From assembly GCA_020736575.1 (NCBI GenBank), contig JAGPYM010000009.1, positions 124,001 to 188,000 on the forward strand: 64,000 bases of DNA, written 5' to 3'. Below, in pieces: positions 36,080-47,117 of this stretch. The translations under genes and the position numbers were made by a program. The notes below the pieces were generated by a model that saw nothing but the letters and a program-made list of their open reading frames with translations, made no database searches and was not told the DNA's origin. Positions within the stretch are counted from its first letter, which is position 1. Every line of letters starts with the position of its first letter. Source of the stretch: Thelonectria olida. Taxonomy: Eukaryota > Ascomycota > Sordariomycetes > Hypocreales > Nectriaceae.

Positions 36080-37342
36080 AACTAATTGGCGACGATTGTA
36101 ACGACATTTCCTTTGTTTGCCCCCGGGCTGGGCTGGCTGTTTCCTTTCCCCTAGGCATATACCTCTCTGCTTTCAAGCTTATTTCCTTGCTCATCTCATT
36201 GGTTTCTTTTGGCGCGAAAAGGCACTTGTGGCAGGAGTTGGACTCTTTTCTTTATCCATTGTTATTTCTCCTTGGGTCTCTTTCTCATGTCATTTCCTTC
36301 ACGATGCCCGTGGCAGGACGGGCGGTCGCACTATCTACGGTTTACTGCTTAGTCATTGTATTTGGGCCTTTGAAGCCTCAGTCTGATTTGATTTCCTATT
36401 TGGTTGGTTTTTGGGGTCACCGGCATTAATCGGGGGCGGCAGGGAAAGGCGGGGTTTTCGCATGGGCTTGGGCCCCGGTCAGAGGGAATTGGATCTTTGC
36501 GCGAAGACAGCGCGGCTAATGACTGCATTTGGCAGCAGATTGGCTGGTCCATATGGTGTTTTCCTTCTGCTCCTCTTTCTCTGTTCACTATGCTACGGCA
36601 CCTAGTTGTTTTTAATATTGGCAGCACTGATACCCACGAATACCGGGTTCCTCTCTTTCGTTTTTTTCTTCTCCTTTTTCCTATCCTCTTCTCCTTTTCA
36701 TTGTTATTCATCATATGTTGCTGTTGCTTTCAGATACCTTGTTCGATATACAGATTGCTCGTTTGCGGCCGTGTATTGGGGAGGTGGCTTGCACGGGAGA
36801 AAGGCTGGAATGGACGCCTCGGGGCACAGCTCCCCGGCACAGCGATACGCCGAGAGGAGGCTGGTTCGCTCGCTCGTGTATAGATGACTAGTGTTTGCTT
36901 GAATAATCAAACTACTCTTACCTGTCAATACCTGTCTCGATTTGTGCTTGTGTATGAGGATTGGGACGGTTGGTGTAACAAGAGGTGTGAGCACAGTGTT
37001 GACAGAAGGAAGATCCGCGCTTGGACGAAAGTGCCATTGTGGCATTCGCTTGCTTGGATGTTGCTTCCATTGCTCGAGTGTTTGCGTGTTGCAATGGTAC
37101 AGGAAGTCGCCCTCGATCACTCTTTCCCCGCGTCCTTTGTTCGTGCAGTCTATAGGCCGGTACCTCTTACCTTTCATAAGGCCATTTTACTAACCTGCCA
37201 CGGTAGAGTTGAGGGCTGTCGCAGCGTTTTGACCTAATTAAATCCAATTGAAAGGTTAAAGAGATTCATCTTCACATCTGATTGTCTTGCGCCTTTATGA
37301 TTCACTGCCAAGACACTCAGGCGCACGTTACTGTTGGCCATC
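36080..37342. other. Intergenic region downstream of C2H2 regulator
   Basis: These 1263 bp contain the 3' UTR of the regulator, with T-rich runs at about 36650-36720, and the promoter of the GH16 gene. Open frames here have no recognisable features. Confidence 0.4.
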
Positions 37343-38431
37343 ATGTACTGGCCCCTCTTTTTGCTGATTGCCTGGACACGACTCGTCTCGGGTCGTTGCG
37401 AGTGTGGCTACAGCGTGGGTGATTCTTCCAGCCAAGAAGCTGTTGTATTTACAGACCGGCTGGAAACAGACTTCAGCCAGGTCCGCGATATCTCAGAGAG
37501 CAAACAATGGGTTCCTCAGCAGTTCAATATCTCAGCGGAGAGCGGCCGCGGCAAATACGGCAAGTCATTCATGCCCAGCAACGTCGTCACAGATGATTCG
37601 AAGCGTGGCACCAGTCTTGGTCTACGTGTGGGAAGCGAGGTCGAGGACGGTGCAGTATCTGCATCTGAGATGGATACTGCTCGTCGTGATCTTCACTATG
37701 GTTCATACAGAGCCGGTATGAAGCTGACAGCGGTCAATGGCACTTGTGCTGCCTTTTTCTGGGTAAGATTATCATTTCTGTTAACACTTGGGTCAATCGC
37801 TCATGGCTCGGTTTAGTACTTCAACGACACTCAAGAGATCGACATTGAGTTTCTCTCACGAGAGTTCAGACCCGCGGAAAATATCTATCCCGTCAACCTT
37901 GTCATCCAGTCCAAAGAGTCGAGGGCGGCAGGGTTCGATGCAAGCAAGACTGGAACATTCAAGCGAAGTTATCTCACCTTTGACCCCACGGCCGACTTTC
38001 ACGAGTATCGGTTCGACTACATGCCTGACGAAGTCATCTTCTACGCAGATAGTCAAAGGATCGCATCCATGAATGGCAGCTCGGTACCCTCAGTGGGAGG
38101 GCACCTGATTCTTCAACACTGGAGCAATGGCAACGACAAATGGTCAGGCGGCCCTCCAATCGAGGACGCCACGGTCAGAGTTAGCTATGTCAAGGCATAC
38201 TTCAACTCATCGGAAGAGAAGCGTCAAGCGACCTTGTCACGCCGGTGTCGCGGCGCAGAAACCAATGAGACGGTGTGCATGGTGCCCGATGGGAGAGCTG
38301 AAGACGCAAGCTCAGGAGGGGAGTTTCTTGGCAACGATGAGGACAACGCAGCTGGGCGGCTAATAGCGACAGTGGTGGCTATGGTCATATTCTGGACTGG
38401 GATGTATGTTTTCATGGGTGTGGGCATGTGA
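37343..38431 (+). CDS. Glycoside hydrolase family 16 protein, membrane-anchored
   Basis: Exons 37343-37762 and 37817-38431 give 344 residues. An N-terminal signal peptide (MYWPLFLLIAWTRLVSG, cleavage near residue 17) precedes the catalytic domain. The intron lies just before the active site; splicing gives FFWYFNDTQEIDIEF, containing the GH16 ExDxE signature with Glu147 as predicted nucleophile, Asp149, and Glu151 as acid/base. Other GH16-like elements are FHEYRFDYMPDEVIFYAD and GGHLILQHWSNGN. The C-terminus has a hydrophobic stretch (LIATVVAMVIFWTGMYVFM), so the protein is probably tethered to the plasma membrane or carries a lipid-anchor signal. The family cleaves or transfers beta-1,3/1,4-glucans. 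Cell-wall remodelling is an inference from the family and topology. Confidence 0.9.
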
Positions 38432-39423
38432 GTGTTACTGTACTGTGTTCGTGCATGGTGGGTGTGATTGAAAGACAGGACTGGAGGTATGTTAGCTGCT
38501 CTTCATAATGTATGTGCGAATATTCGTACTTGATTGATGCTGGACTTGATAGACATATCAGGGTCTAGGTGTCCGTGGTCGCATACATAGAAGACAACAT
38601 TGAAGTGCCTCCAAGGCCATAATGTATCAATCTGAAGCCGCCAATTGAACAATCCCATCACGAGAGGGAGCATTGCAACCTCAATGGATCATTCATAGGG
38701 CTCGCACAGTGATGGCTTTGGACCGACACTGTCGACATGACCCATTCACGATGAGACACAACCAACTTCAGCGTTAAGCATAAATAAGCGAACATTCAGT
38801 CTGCCCAGACTGAATAACGGCAGTGCCAAGAAGGGAGACCGAGTTGACGGAATCTCGACTGCACCTTTGCTCTCGTCATTGGCTATTGATTGAAGCAAGG
38901 GATGGAACAGGCCAACAGGGCTGATATCACAAGAGCTGAAAGTGGGTAACGGCCGAGTAGTTTGCGTGATATTGGTCTATTTAACTACCGGCAGCAAGGG
39001 GTGTGGGCTGGTTGGAGAATGAGAGACACGGCTGAGGATCTATCTGCGCCACGCCATGACTAGTCGGCCACCTAGGTGACAGTCCAGACCAAACTTGGTG
39101 GTTTAGCGTCGCTGCCGCGTGTGACTTGGGTCTTGGGGCTCAGGGGAGATGATCGACGGCAAATGGTGAATTGGAGCAGACAGGGGGAGAAACGGGAAAG
39201 GATGGATGCTTGTTGGATGAGGGCTGGCAGTGGCGATGAAAGACCGACGGAACTTGGTTGAGTGGGAAAAGCTGAGGAGGAGACTGGACCACCTATATAA
39301 AGGGGATGAGAGGGAACCAGTTGATGTTCATGCAAGGCTATCGCCATAACTTACAGACCACATCTTCTCTTACACATCTTTCTATCCAAAGCCTTTCTTA
39401 CTTTGCACTTGACGTCTCTCATT
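38432..39423. other. Intergenic region upstream of GH64 gene
   Basis: These 992 bp carry the GH16 3' UTR and the GH64 promoter. A TATA box lies at 39294-39300. Nothing else is recognised. Confidence 0.45.
39294..39300 (+). promoter_or_regulatory. TATA box of GH64 gene
   Basis: TATATAA lies 124 bp upstream of the GH64 ATG, consistent with a short leader. It is one of the few clear TATA elements in the window and suggests a regulated, inducible promoter. Confidence 0.6.
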
Positions 39424-40575
39424 ATGACTCGAGACTTCCTCGACATCAAGCTCGTCAACCAGACGCAGAGCCCCATGCTCTATGCCCACGTCACCGGCCG
39501 CCATGAGTCCAACAATGCCATGTTCCTCCTGGAAGCAGACGGTCGCACCGTTCGCGACCTGACGTCCAACGGCCAGGAACTCGCGCCCCTCGGCTTCAGC
39601 CACGCCATCCCCATTGGCGGCCCCGGAGCAAAGAAGATGGTGCGCGTCCCGCGTCTCGCCGGCGGGCGCATCTACTTTAGCAAGGGACGGCCGTTGACCT
39701 TCCGTGTCAACCCCGGGCCGGCTCTCGTGGAACCGAGCGCCATGAACGAGACGGACCCAAACTACGAAGGCGCCTGGATTTTTTGCGAACTCACCTTCAA
39801 CTCTAGCGAGTTGTATGTCAACATCTCCAACGTCGACTTTGTGAGCATCCCTGTGGCATTGAAGCTGGAGAACGACGCCGGCCACTTCAAGCACGTCTCT
39901 GGTCTCCCCGCCGGCGGCGCGCTCAAGATTGCGCAGAGGCTCGAGAAGCTGGGCGGCCCGTGGAAGAAACTTGTCATCCGCGGCTCAAACGGCGACCTCA
40001 TCCGGGTCCTCAGTCCCAATTCCGCGCTGGACGCAATCCCGGGCCTGTTCAAAGGCCACTACAGCAACTACGTCGATGCCGTGTGGAAAAAGTACGAGCA
40101 CACGGATCTCTGGGTCGACACGCAGCGCTCAGGATGGGGCGTCTTCAAGGGCCGGGTACGGAACGGTAAGCTGCACTTTACGGGCAAGTACGAGTTTGAC
40201 TTCCAGAAGCCGTCGACGAAAGATATTTTCTCGTGCGACACGGGGCCGTTTGCGGTGCGCGTCTCCCCCCCAAACGACTACGAGCAGGCTCGGCTCAACG
40301 TGGGTGCGCGCATCGCGGCGGCCTTCAACAGGACGACGCTCCTGGTCAACAACCAGCAGCCACACAAGGAGCGGGTGGCGAGCTTTTACCGCGAGAAGCC
40401 GGTGAACTACTTTGCGAGGATCTGCCACGAGGTGTCGATCGCGGGGAGAGGGTATGCATTCCCGTATGACGATGTGTTGCCGGTTGGGGCTATTGACCAG
40501 TCGGGGTCTATTTCGGATCCGAATCCCAAGATCTTGAAGGTGACGGTCGGGGGGGTGGAGAGGGCGGATTTATAG
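39424..40575 (+). CDS. GH64 thaumatin-like beta-1,3-glucanase
   Basis: A single exon encodes 383 residues. The protein resembles GH64 (glucanase B-like) in sequence and layout: NPGPALVEPSAMNETDPNY, WIFCELTF, NISNVDFVSIPVALKL, RICHEVSIAGRGYAFPYDD and a C-terminus with DPNPKILKVTVGG. GH64 enzymes release laminari-oligosaccharides from beta-1,3-glucan and have a thaumatin-like fold. The start is the ATG at 39424, and upstream codons in that frame include no other ATG. No N-terminal signal peptide is visible (MTRDFLDIKLVNQTQ), so it is either cytoplasmic, secreted unconventionally, or missing a short upstream exon. A TATA box at 39294-39300 supports transcription starting close upstream. Confidence 0.88.
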   Translation: MTRDFLDIKLVNQTQSPMLYAHVTGRHESNNAMFLLEADGRTVRDLTSNGQELAPLGFSHAIPIGGPGAKKMVRVPRLAGGRIYFSKGRPLTFRVNPGPALVEPSAMNETDPNYEGAWIFCELTFNSSELYVNISNVDFVSIPVALKLENDAGHFKHVSGLPAGGALKIAQRLEKLGGPWKKLVIRGSNGDLIRVLSPNSALDAIPGLFKGHYSNYVDAVWKKYEHTDLWVDTQRSGWGVFKGRVRNGKLHFTGKYEFDFQKPSTKDIFSCDTGPFAVRVSPPNDYEQARLNVGARIAAAFNRTTLLVNNQQPHKERVASFYREKPVNYFARICHEVSIAGRGYAFPYDDVLPVGAIDQSGSISDPNPKILKVTVGGVERADL

Positions 40576-42309
40576 AAGACGGGATGGGTATTTCCTGTGC
40601 ATAGGTAGGTAATTAGGGAGTCACGGCTGGTAAACTTTGATATTCATACATCGAACGGCTTGATACTGGAAGGCAAGTCCTCACGTGCTCGCGCATATGA
40701 CTTACAGCATATCCATGCAACAAACATGTTGCTCTTGTTCCTTGTCAAGAGTCGGGCTGTGGCAGCCTGACCAGAGCGTTTCGTCCGAATAACACCACCC
40801 ACCACCACACAGCCTCCCTCCTGGCGAAGAAGCTCGAACCAGTCGAGAGTGAGACGGTGCGATTCTGGTCGGGAAGCCGTCGACAGAGCCACGGCTGACC
40901 ACATGGCATTTTGATAGCTCGTGCTTCGGGGGCATTTTTTTTTAGCGCAGTTTTAGTGACCGGTAGATGCAGCGGGATGACGGATGGGTGGCTTGTTGAC
41001 GTATGTACGAAGCCCGTAGTCGACGACTCGGGGTATGGTACTTTGCCTGTTGGGTATTTCTGGTGCACCGTTTCCGTCTATGTATGGGCGGTGTTGAGAG
41101 AGAATCCATCGCCATCATCTTGACGGGAGCCGTGATGGTGTATTGATTGACCTCTGCTCGGATAGAAAACAGTGCTGCACCTCCCCGCAAAGTGGATTGC
41201 TATGATTATTCGTACGCAAACAATAGGGGTTGGACATCAGCCACCGGCTTGTTCCGTTTGCGACAGGCGTCGAGGGGGGCCTCAAATCACCACCAAGGGA
41301 ACGAATAAGACGACTTGCCGGCACACTCGCTATCACCATTTTATCACCATCTTCCACAGGGCTGAGGCAGAGTGTCGCATGGCGTAAAGCATAACACGAT
41401 ACATGTTGCATCATTGGCTCCCAAGTCGTTGGTGGGAAAGATGTGACATATTGGCTGCTGGTTGGACAGGGAATGGGAATGGGGGTAAATTTAGGAAGGG
41501 AAGGAAAGAGCACAGCCCTGCGACCGCGCCTTCCACTTCGTCGGTCCAATGAATGATATTCTTGTCCTGTCCTCGTTGCCCTCTCACCTTCTCTCCTTCC
41601 CTCCCAAGTCCCGTCCCGGATCCATACGGACGGTTAATCCTTCCACCCGCCCAATCTAACGAAGTCCCCTTAGAAATCAAGATTCATCCTCCCTGCCTCC
41701 TTCACCCTCACCATCCTCCTCCTCTTCCTCCCTTGTCGTCGCTGCCATCACCATCACCGTTAACTACTTACCTACCTGTGTTGATCAAACCTCCCCCTCT
41801 TCAACAGAGAGACCATTCCCCTCTCCACTTCGGCAGTTGCAATTCAAACGTCTGCCCCTCACTGCCCACTCGCTGGCCCCTCCTCTTAGACACACGCCAA
41901 CTACATCATCGTCGTCGTCGCCTCTTGACTTCTGATCAATTATCTGCCTCTCTCCCCCTCCTTCACGACCACGTCACGCTTCTTTTCAAGCTGACATCTG
42001 TTCACATTGTTACCAACGCGCGTCTCACATCTATCTGGCCATATTCTGTTCACCTTGCATTTCTTCCCCTCTATTAACTGAATCACCATTCCTCTTCTGT
42101 CTATTTAAGGATCGCCAGGGACCGAGACCCAGAACTTGAAACCAAACATATCCCAGACCTCGACACCACCGCCATGGGTCATCATGCCTCGACCCTGACC
42201 AGAGACAACCAAGCCAAGCCCGTACCAGCACCCCTCGATCTCGGCCCGAATATCTAAATATCCCAAAACTTAAAGCTAAAGCCTTGCGCCCACGCCAACA
42301 TATCCCATC
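40576..42309. other. Intergenic region and leader of second Zn2Cys6 regulator
   Basis: These 1734 bp include the GH64 3' UTR and the regulator's promoter. From about 41560 to 42070 the plus strand is strongly pyrimidine-rich. A strong-context upstream ORF lies at 42174-42257. No other gene is seen. Confidence 0.45.
42174..42257 (+). other. Candidate upstream ORF in leader of Zn2Cys6 regulator
   Basis: An ATG in a strong context (CCACCGCCATGG) opens a 27-codon frame ending in TAA at 42255-42257, 52 bp before the main ATG at 42310. The main ATG context is CATCATGG. If it lies in the mRNA it should take most initiating ribosomes. Effect on expression is inference. Confidence 0.5.
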
Positions 42310-44320
42310 ATGGTCTACTGCGGAAAACCCTCCAAGGGCTGCTCCAACTGTCGCGAGCGCAAGATTCGCGTGAGTTTATCTCAATTACCTCGACGAACCC
42401 ATCGCCACTGTCGTCCTGGCTCTTTCAACGCGAGCGCAAACTGACGTGCCCATTTCAAATCAGTGCGACCAAAAAGAGCCATCATGCGGCCAGTGCGAGA
42501 AGCGCCAACAGACCTGCCCAGGTTACCGGAACCTGGTCGACCTCATGTTTCGCGACGAAAGCTCTCGCGTTATTAGCAAAGCAGAAAAGCATCGTTCACA
42601 CCCCCGCAAGAAGACGCAGACCCCCGACGCCAACTCCCCATCTCTGTCGCCTCGGCCCGTCCCGAGTACCGCTCCAAAGGCCACCAAATCGAAGACGAGA
42701 CCACCGGTATCCATCCGTCGCAAACGCCTCCGGGAACCTGTCCTTGCGGTCCTTACTCCAAGAAGCACCGGTTCGCCCTCCCAAGCAAGTACCGATAGTA
42801 ATGACGGTGACATCGAGGCTGGCGACTGCTGCCATGATGACTCATTCAATGACCATACCTTGATGGACTGCGCGCTCTCACCAGAGCTCCAGGAAAAAGG
42901 TGAGGGCATCTTCTTCTCTCGCTATGTCGCGGCGGACCAGGGCTGCCAGAACTACTCGTTCATCTATGACGTCTGGAAACCTCCAGGTTCTGCCCATGAC
43001 CGGCAAGACGACATAGTCACAAACAGCTTGACGGCCGTAGGTCTTCTCGGTTTCGCTCAGGTCACTCATTCTCTCGACACCATGACTCAATCCCGTCACA
43101 CCTATTACCGCGCTCTACAGCGTACCCAGACTGCCCTCCGCGACCCCGTTGCCGCCATAAAGGACACCACATTACTAGCTGTGCTAATCTTGGGTACTTA
43201 TGAATTTGTCTCGGGGCATAGTCCCCAGACCAGACGGGCATGGCAGGTCCATGTTAACGGAGCCGCCACTTTGGCCAGTATGAGAGGTGCCGCCCAGTTT
43301 CGGACCAAGGCTGGTATTCGGATGTTTATCATGCTCTCCCAGTCGGTTCTTATCAGCTGTATTCAGAGCGACCTGCCAATGCCACAAGCCATGGTCGATC
43401 TCAGCGCCGAGCTTCAGCCAGCCCTGATAGCCGAGAGTCCAATATGGCGCGTCGTCGATCCCATCTACAGGGCGCTTCAAGTTCGATACGATATAAAGAT
43501 TGGCAAACTCGAAAAGCTTGAAGAGATGGTGGACAAGTTATCTGCAATAGACGACGAATTCGCAGAGATCCTATCTAAGCTGCCACAGACATGGAACTAC
43601 CGACGTATCCTACTTACACGATCAGATCCGAGGGTACTCGGTCGCGAGTGCCATGTGTATCCAGGTCTGGTTGAGACAACTACCTGGAATGCCGTCCGGG
43701 CTATTCGAATGCTCGTCTTGGAGTCCATCTTGGAGCAACTGTGCAAAGTCCCAGATCTGTCCCTGTTACCAGACCATCATCGAACAAGGTTAGCGAAGAC
43801 CATCAAGCTGTTGGGAGTGATTGGAGAGGCCATTGTGGCTAGCGTTCCTCAGCATTTTGGTGTCGTAAGCTTTCGAGATGGTTTCATGTTTCCGACTTCA
43901 AAAGACGACAGCACTCCGACTACCAAACCAGAACCGCGCGTTATGTCACCACCGGCTGCTCCTGATATTCGAGCTGGGCAAGGTTTTGGGCCGGAGACGA
44001 AGCTCTTAAGGACAGACCCTCTGGGATCAACATGCTCAGGTGGCCAAGACGACAACGCAGAACGCTTCATGACATTGGCCTCTTCGAGCAATACCATCAT
44101 CTGGCCGCTCTATGTGTTGGGCATGTCTTGGTCTTGCTCTTCTGAAACGAAGCAGTACGCGATCGAAAGACTCCTCTCCATCCACAAAGAGACGGGCCTT
44201 GAACAGGCAAGAATTGTCGCTGGCATGTTACAAGCTAAGCCGGAGCCAGAGATTGCATGTACCAGTCTCCTCGAGCATCTCCCTGCGTTGCCAGCAAAGT
44301 CTTTACCGGACATTGTTTAG
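42310..44320 (+). CDS. Zn2Cys6 fungal transcription factor (paralogue of the gene at 12271)
   Basis: Exons 42310-42369 and 42464-44320 give 638 residues. The intron falls within the zinc cluster at the same residue as in the other Zn2Cys6 gene. Splicing joins CSNCRERKIR to CDQKEPSCGQCEKRQQTC, completing the six cysteines. Shared elements with the other gene are the N-terminus MVYCGK(P/A)S(K/Q)GC, the segment LMFRDESS(R/K)VI, and FxxRY(V/L)-type helices. The linker is basic and Pro-rich. The remainder is a helical fungal regulatory domain (TTLLAVLILGTYEFVSG, AWQVHVNGAATLASM). Targets are unknown. A short upstream ORF precedes it. Confidence 0.92.
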
Positions 44321-44582
44321 TGTTTATGTTTTGGTCTCTGGCGTCTAAAGTGAAAAGTGGTCAGCATTTGCCTGTCTTGGTTTTATGATGGGTTTCACAA
44401 TTTGTAAATAGCGAAGGAGTTTATAGGTTGGATACCCATACTAGGTGGCCGTACAGCCTTATGGTTGCTTCCTTTGCATAGTTTCTAGGAATGAGATGTC
44501 ATCAATAGAAAGAAAGGGCATGTACTAACGTTTCGCCAAGCTGGTGGCAGCTTGTGTGATGATGGTGACCCGTCCTTATTCT

Positions 44583-46443
44583 TTACCAACCGTCAAAGTT
44601 TCCAAAACCTCCACTCTTGACCTTCTTGCGCGCGGGCTCTTCCCAAGCGTCAACATCGTCGAGGTCTGCCTCGTTCGTCGTTGAAGCGCCCTTGAGGGCT
44701 GCCGTCTTAAGATACTTGCCCACAGTCTCCTTTGTATTGACATTCTCAATCGTCCCGTCATTACGTATCCTCTTTCCAGTCCAGGTGGTCTTGTCATCAT
44801 CGGTACCACCGCGTCGTTTGATTTCCTCCTGCTTCTCGTCTTCCTTTTCGCGCTCCTGTTTGGAGGCTTGGAACTCGGCAAAGGGGTCGACGAAGACGAC
44901 GACGTCTTTGATGACGATTTTATTTAGGGGCCGGTTAGACCCGTCAGTGGGCACGTTTTCCATCTTGGCAAGGACGTCGAGACCGGAGGTGACACGGCCG
45001 AAGATGGTGTGTTTGCGGTCGAGATGGGGAACGGCCTTGTAAGTGATGAAGAACTGGCTGGAGTTTGTGTTTTTGCCCTTGTTAGCCATGGAGACTGCGG
45101 ATAGTTAGCTTTTGTGTGCCCGCTGGATGGAGGAATTAGCAGCATAGACTTACCGATGCCACGAGCGTTGTGAGTCAAAGGGCCGTCGAATTCATCGTCA
45201 AAGTACTTGCCCCAAATACTCGCACCGCCTCGACCCGTTCCTGACGGATCGCCTCCTTGAATCATGAAGTTGGGAATGTTTCGATGGAAGGCAACGCCTT
45301 TGTAATAGCCTCTTTGTGCCAACTTAATAAAGTTCCATACGGCCCTGGGCGCCGTCTCCGTCTGCAGCTCAATAGTTATATCGCCGTGGTTCGTCTCGAG
45401 TCGAGCGTAGCCCTTGGCCTTGACGCGCTTGGGCTTGAGCATGTATTCTTCGTCAGTAAGAAGGGCTCGCTCGCCGCTCGTCTCGGGCGTGAGACCTGTG
45501 CTTGTGAAACTCGCGGCCGTCTTTCCGGTCGTGTACGCAGCCGAGTTGGCGGCTAGTTTTTTGTCTTGGATCATCAAGTGGCGGACGACGGGTTGGTCGG
45601 CTGTGGTTTTGGAGAGGGCTGTTGCGCTCCGGTTGATGTCGCCGCCCTGTTCTCTTGCTTTGCGAGCCTTGTCCACGGCTGCCTTTGCGCGTAGGACCTT
45701 GTCTCCAATGCTCCCTAGAGCGCCCGTGTTGATGTTCCCGGCTTGTCTCTCCTCCTCTTGCTCCTTTGTGAGCTGGGCGTCGTGACCGTCCTTTAGGTAC
45801 TTGAACTGCTCCAAGTTTCGGCTCGCGGCGTTTTGGGGATCCTGCAAGGTGATGATGTCGGCGCGCGAGAATTGTTCATCGTCAACGAGGTCGCGCCACA
45901 TCTTGGCCTTGACGTTCATGCGCTCGACCGTGTCCCAGGCGAAGACGTTTGCGTAGGTGCCATGGCGGATGGCGACGATGTGAGTGTTGTCGGTGAAGAC
46001 CTTGTACGTGACGGGATCGATGAGGTCGCCTTTCCCATCGCTCAAGCCGGCGCCTAGGGAGTCTGATTCGGCGTTGCGTGCAAAATTGAGGCGGATCAGG
46101 TCCCTCTTCTGGAGAGACTCGCCGTTGACGGGGTTTTGATTGGGGTGCTTCTCGAGCCAGGCGCCGATGACCTCGACGTCGAAGATTGTGCCGTCGGGAG
46201 TGCAGACGGGGTTCTTGAAGGGTTGGAGACTTGCGGCGCAGAAGTTGAAGGGGAGGCGACGAAAGGAGCCATGTTGGCCGCCTTGAGCTGAGGTTCCGGC
46301 GCCGGCGCTCGCGGAGTAGGAATCTTTGGAAGCCCACTCGGAGTGCGTAATCTGGAGATGCGAACGCGCAATTAGAAGAGGGCAATTGGAGGTTTCGGGG
46401 AATGCTAGTGGCTTACGTAGAGCTTGTCTGTTCCCTTTCCCAT
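44583..46443 (-). CDS. cyp8: U-box cyclophilin (Cyp8/PPIL2-type peptidyl-prolyl isomerase)
   Basis: Exons 46443-46417, 46351-45154 and 45094-44583 give 578 residues. Splicing gives [17 protein letters not shown], the PPIL2/Cyp8 N-terminus. A U-box lies at about 40-110 ([39 protein letters not shown]). The cyclophilin domain spans about 316-475 ([60 protein letters not shown]). The usual catalytic residues are present in [14 protein letters not shown] and SQFFIT. PPIL2-type proteins combine ubiquitin-ligase and prolyl-isomerase modules and associate with spliceosomes in the nucleus. The C-terminus is Lys/Glu-rich and ends FGNFDGW. The second intron lies within the cyclophilin domain. Confidence 0.95.
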
Positions 46444-47117
46444 GATTGCGATGGGTAATGGATGATAATGGTGTTGAGCTGAAGGATGTTAGTCGCAACT
46501 TTTCGCGATGCTCCTCATTGACTTCTGGACTTTTTCTGAGTTGGATGCGCCAGTTGGGGAGCTATGTACATGGGGGGAACCTGCAGCTTAATCGTTATCG
46601 GTACGTTTTAGGGGCGATCCTCCGGACCATGACGGGCGTTGGGGGCAAGTTGTAGGGGGACTGGCTGACTCCACAAAGTACCGTCCGGGTAGCGCGTCGT
46701 CCAGGGGTACCGCCTTCTATGCTGACCTGGCATCATGAGTAGCCAATTACGTACCCTCGCTGAAAGAAGTGGCAGCTTGATGTTCAATCTCCAGCCTTGA
46801 GCTTCCTTCTTACATCTTGAAACAAGCCACACACTCCCAATCCCGTGCTTCTTCTTCGTCTTCGTCCACCTTTTTTCTCCTCTCTTGACCTGGTGCGCCT
46901 TTATTCGAGAGCACCCTCTTTTTCCATTTACCTCCGACCTGTCCGTCATGATCGCCTAGGAAGCTGCTTTGCGACGCCGCATTCACTTTCGCCTGGGCTC
47001 CCTCCAGACATCGACCACACACTCTCGCATCCCCTCGCATCCGCTCCGTTCTCCCACCCCGCCCCCGAGCCGAAACTATCGCAGCAAGCTCTACTTGATA
47101 CTTGATCTCCGCATACA
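46444..47117. other. Bidirectional promoter region, cyclophilin / PTM1-type gene
   Basis: These 674 bp separate divergent starts. A CT-rich segment at about 46840-47090 precedes the PTM1-type ATG. No other gene or clear TATA element is seen. Confidence 0.45.

Noticed and set aside
10364..44320. A secondary-metabolite gene cluster around the two Zn2Cys6 regulators
   Set aside because: No PKS, NRPS, terpene, P450 or MFS genes occur in the window. The neighbours are housekeeping genes.
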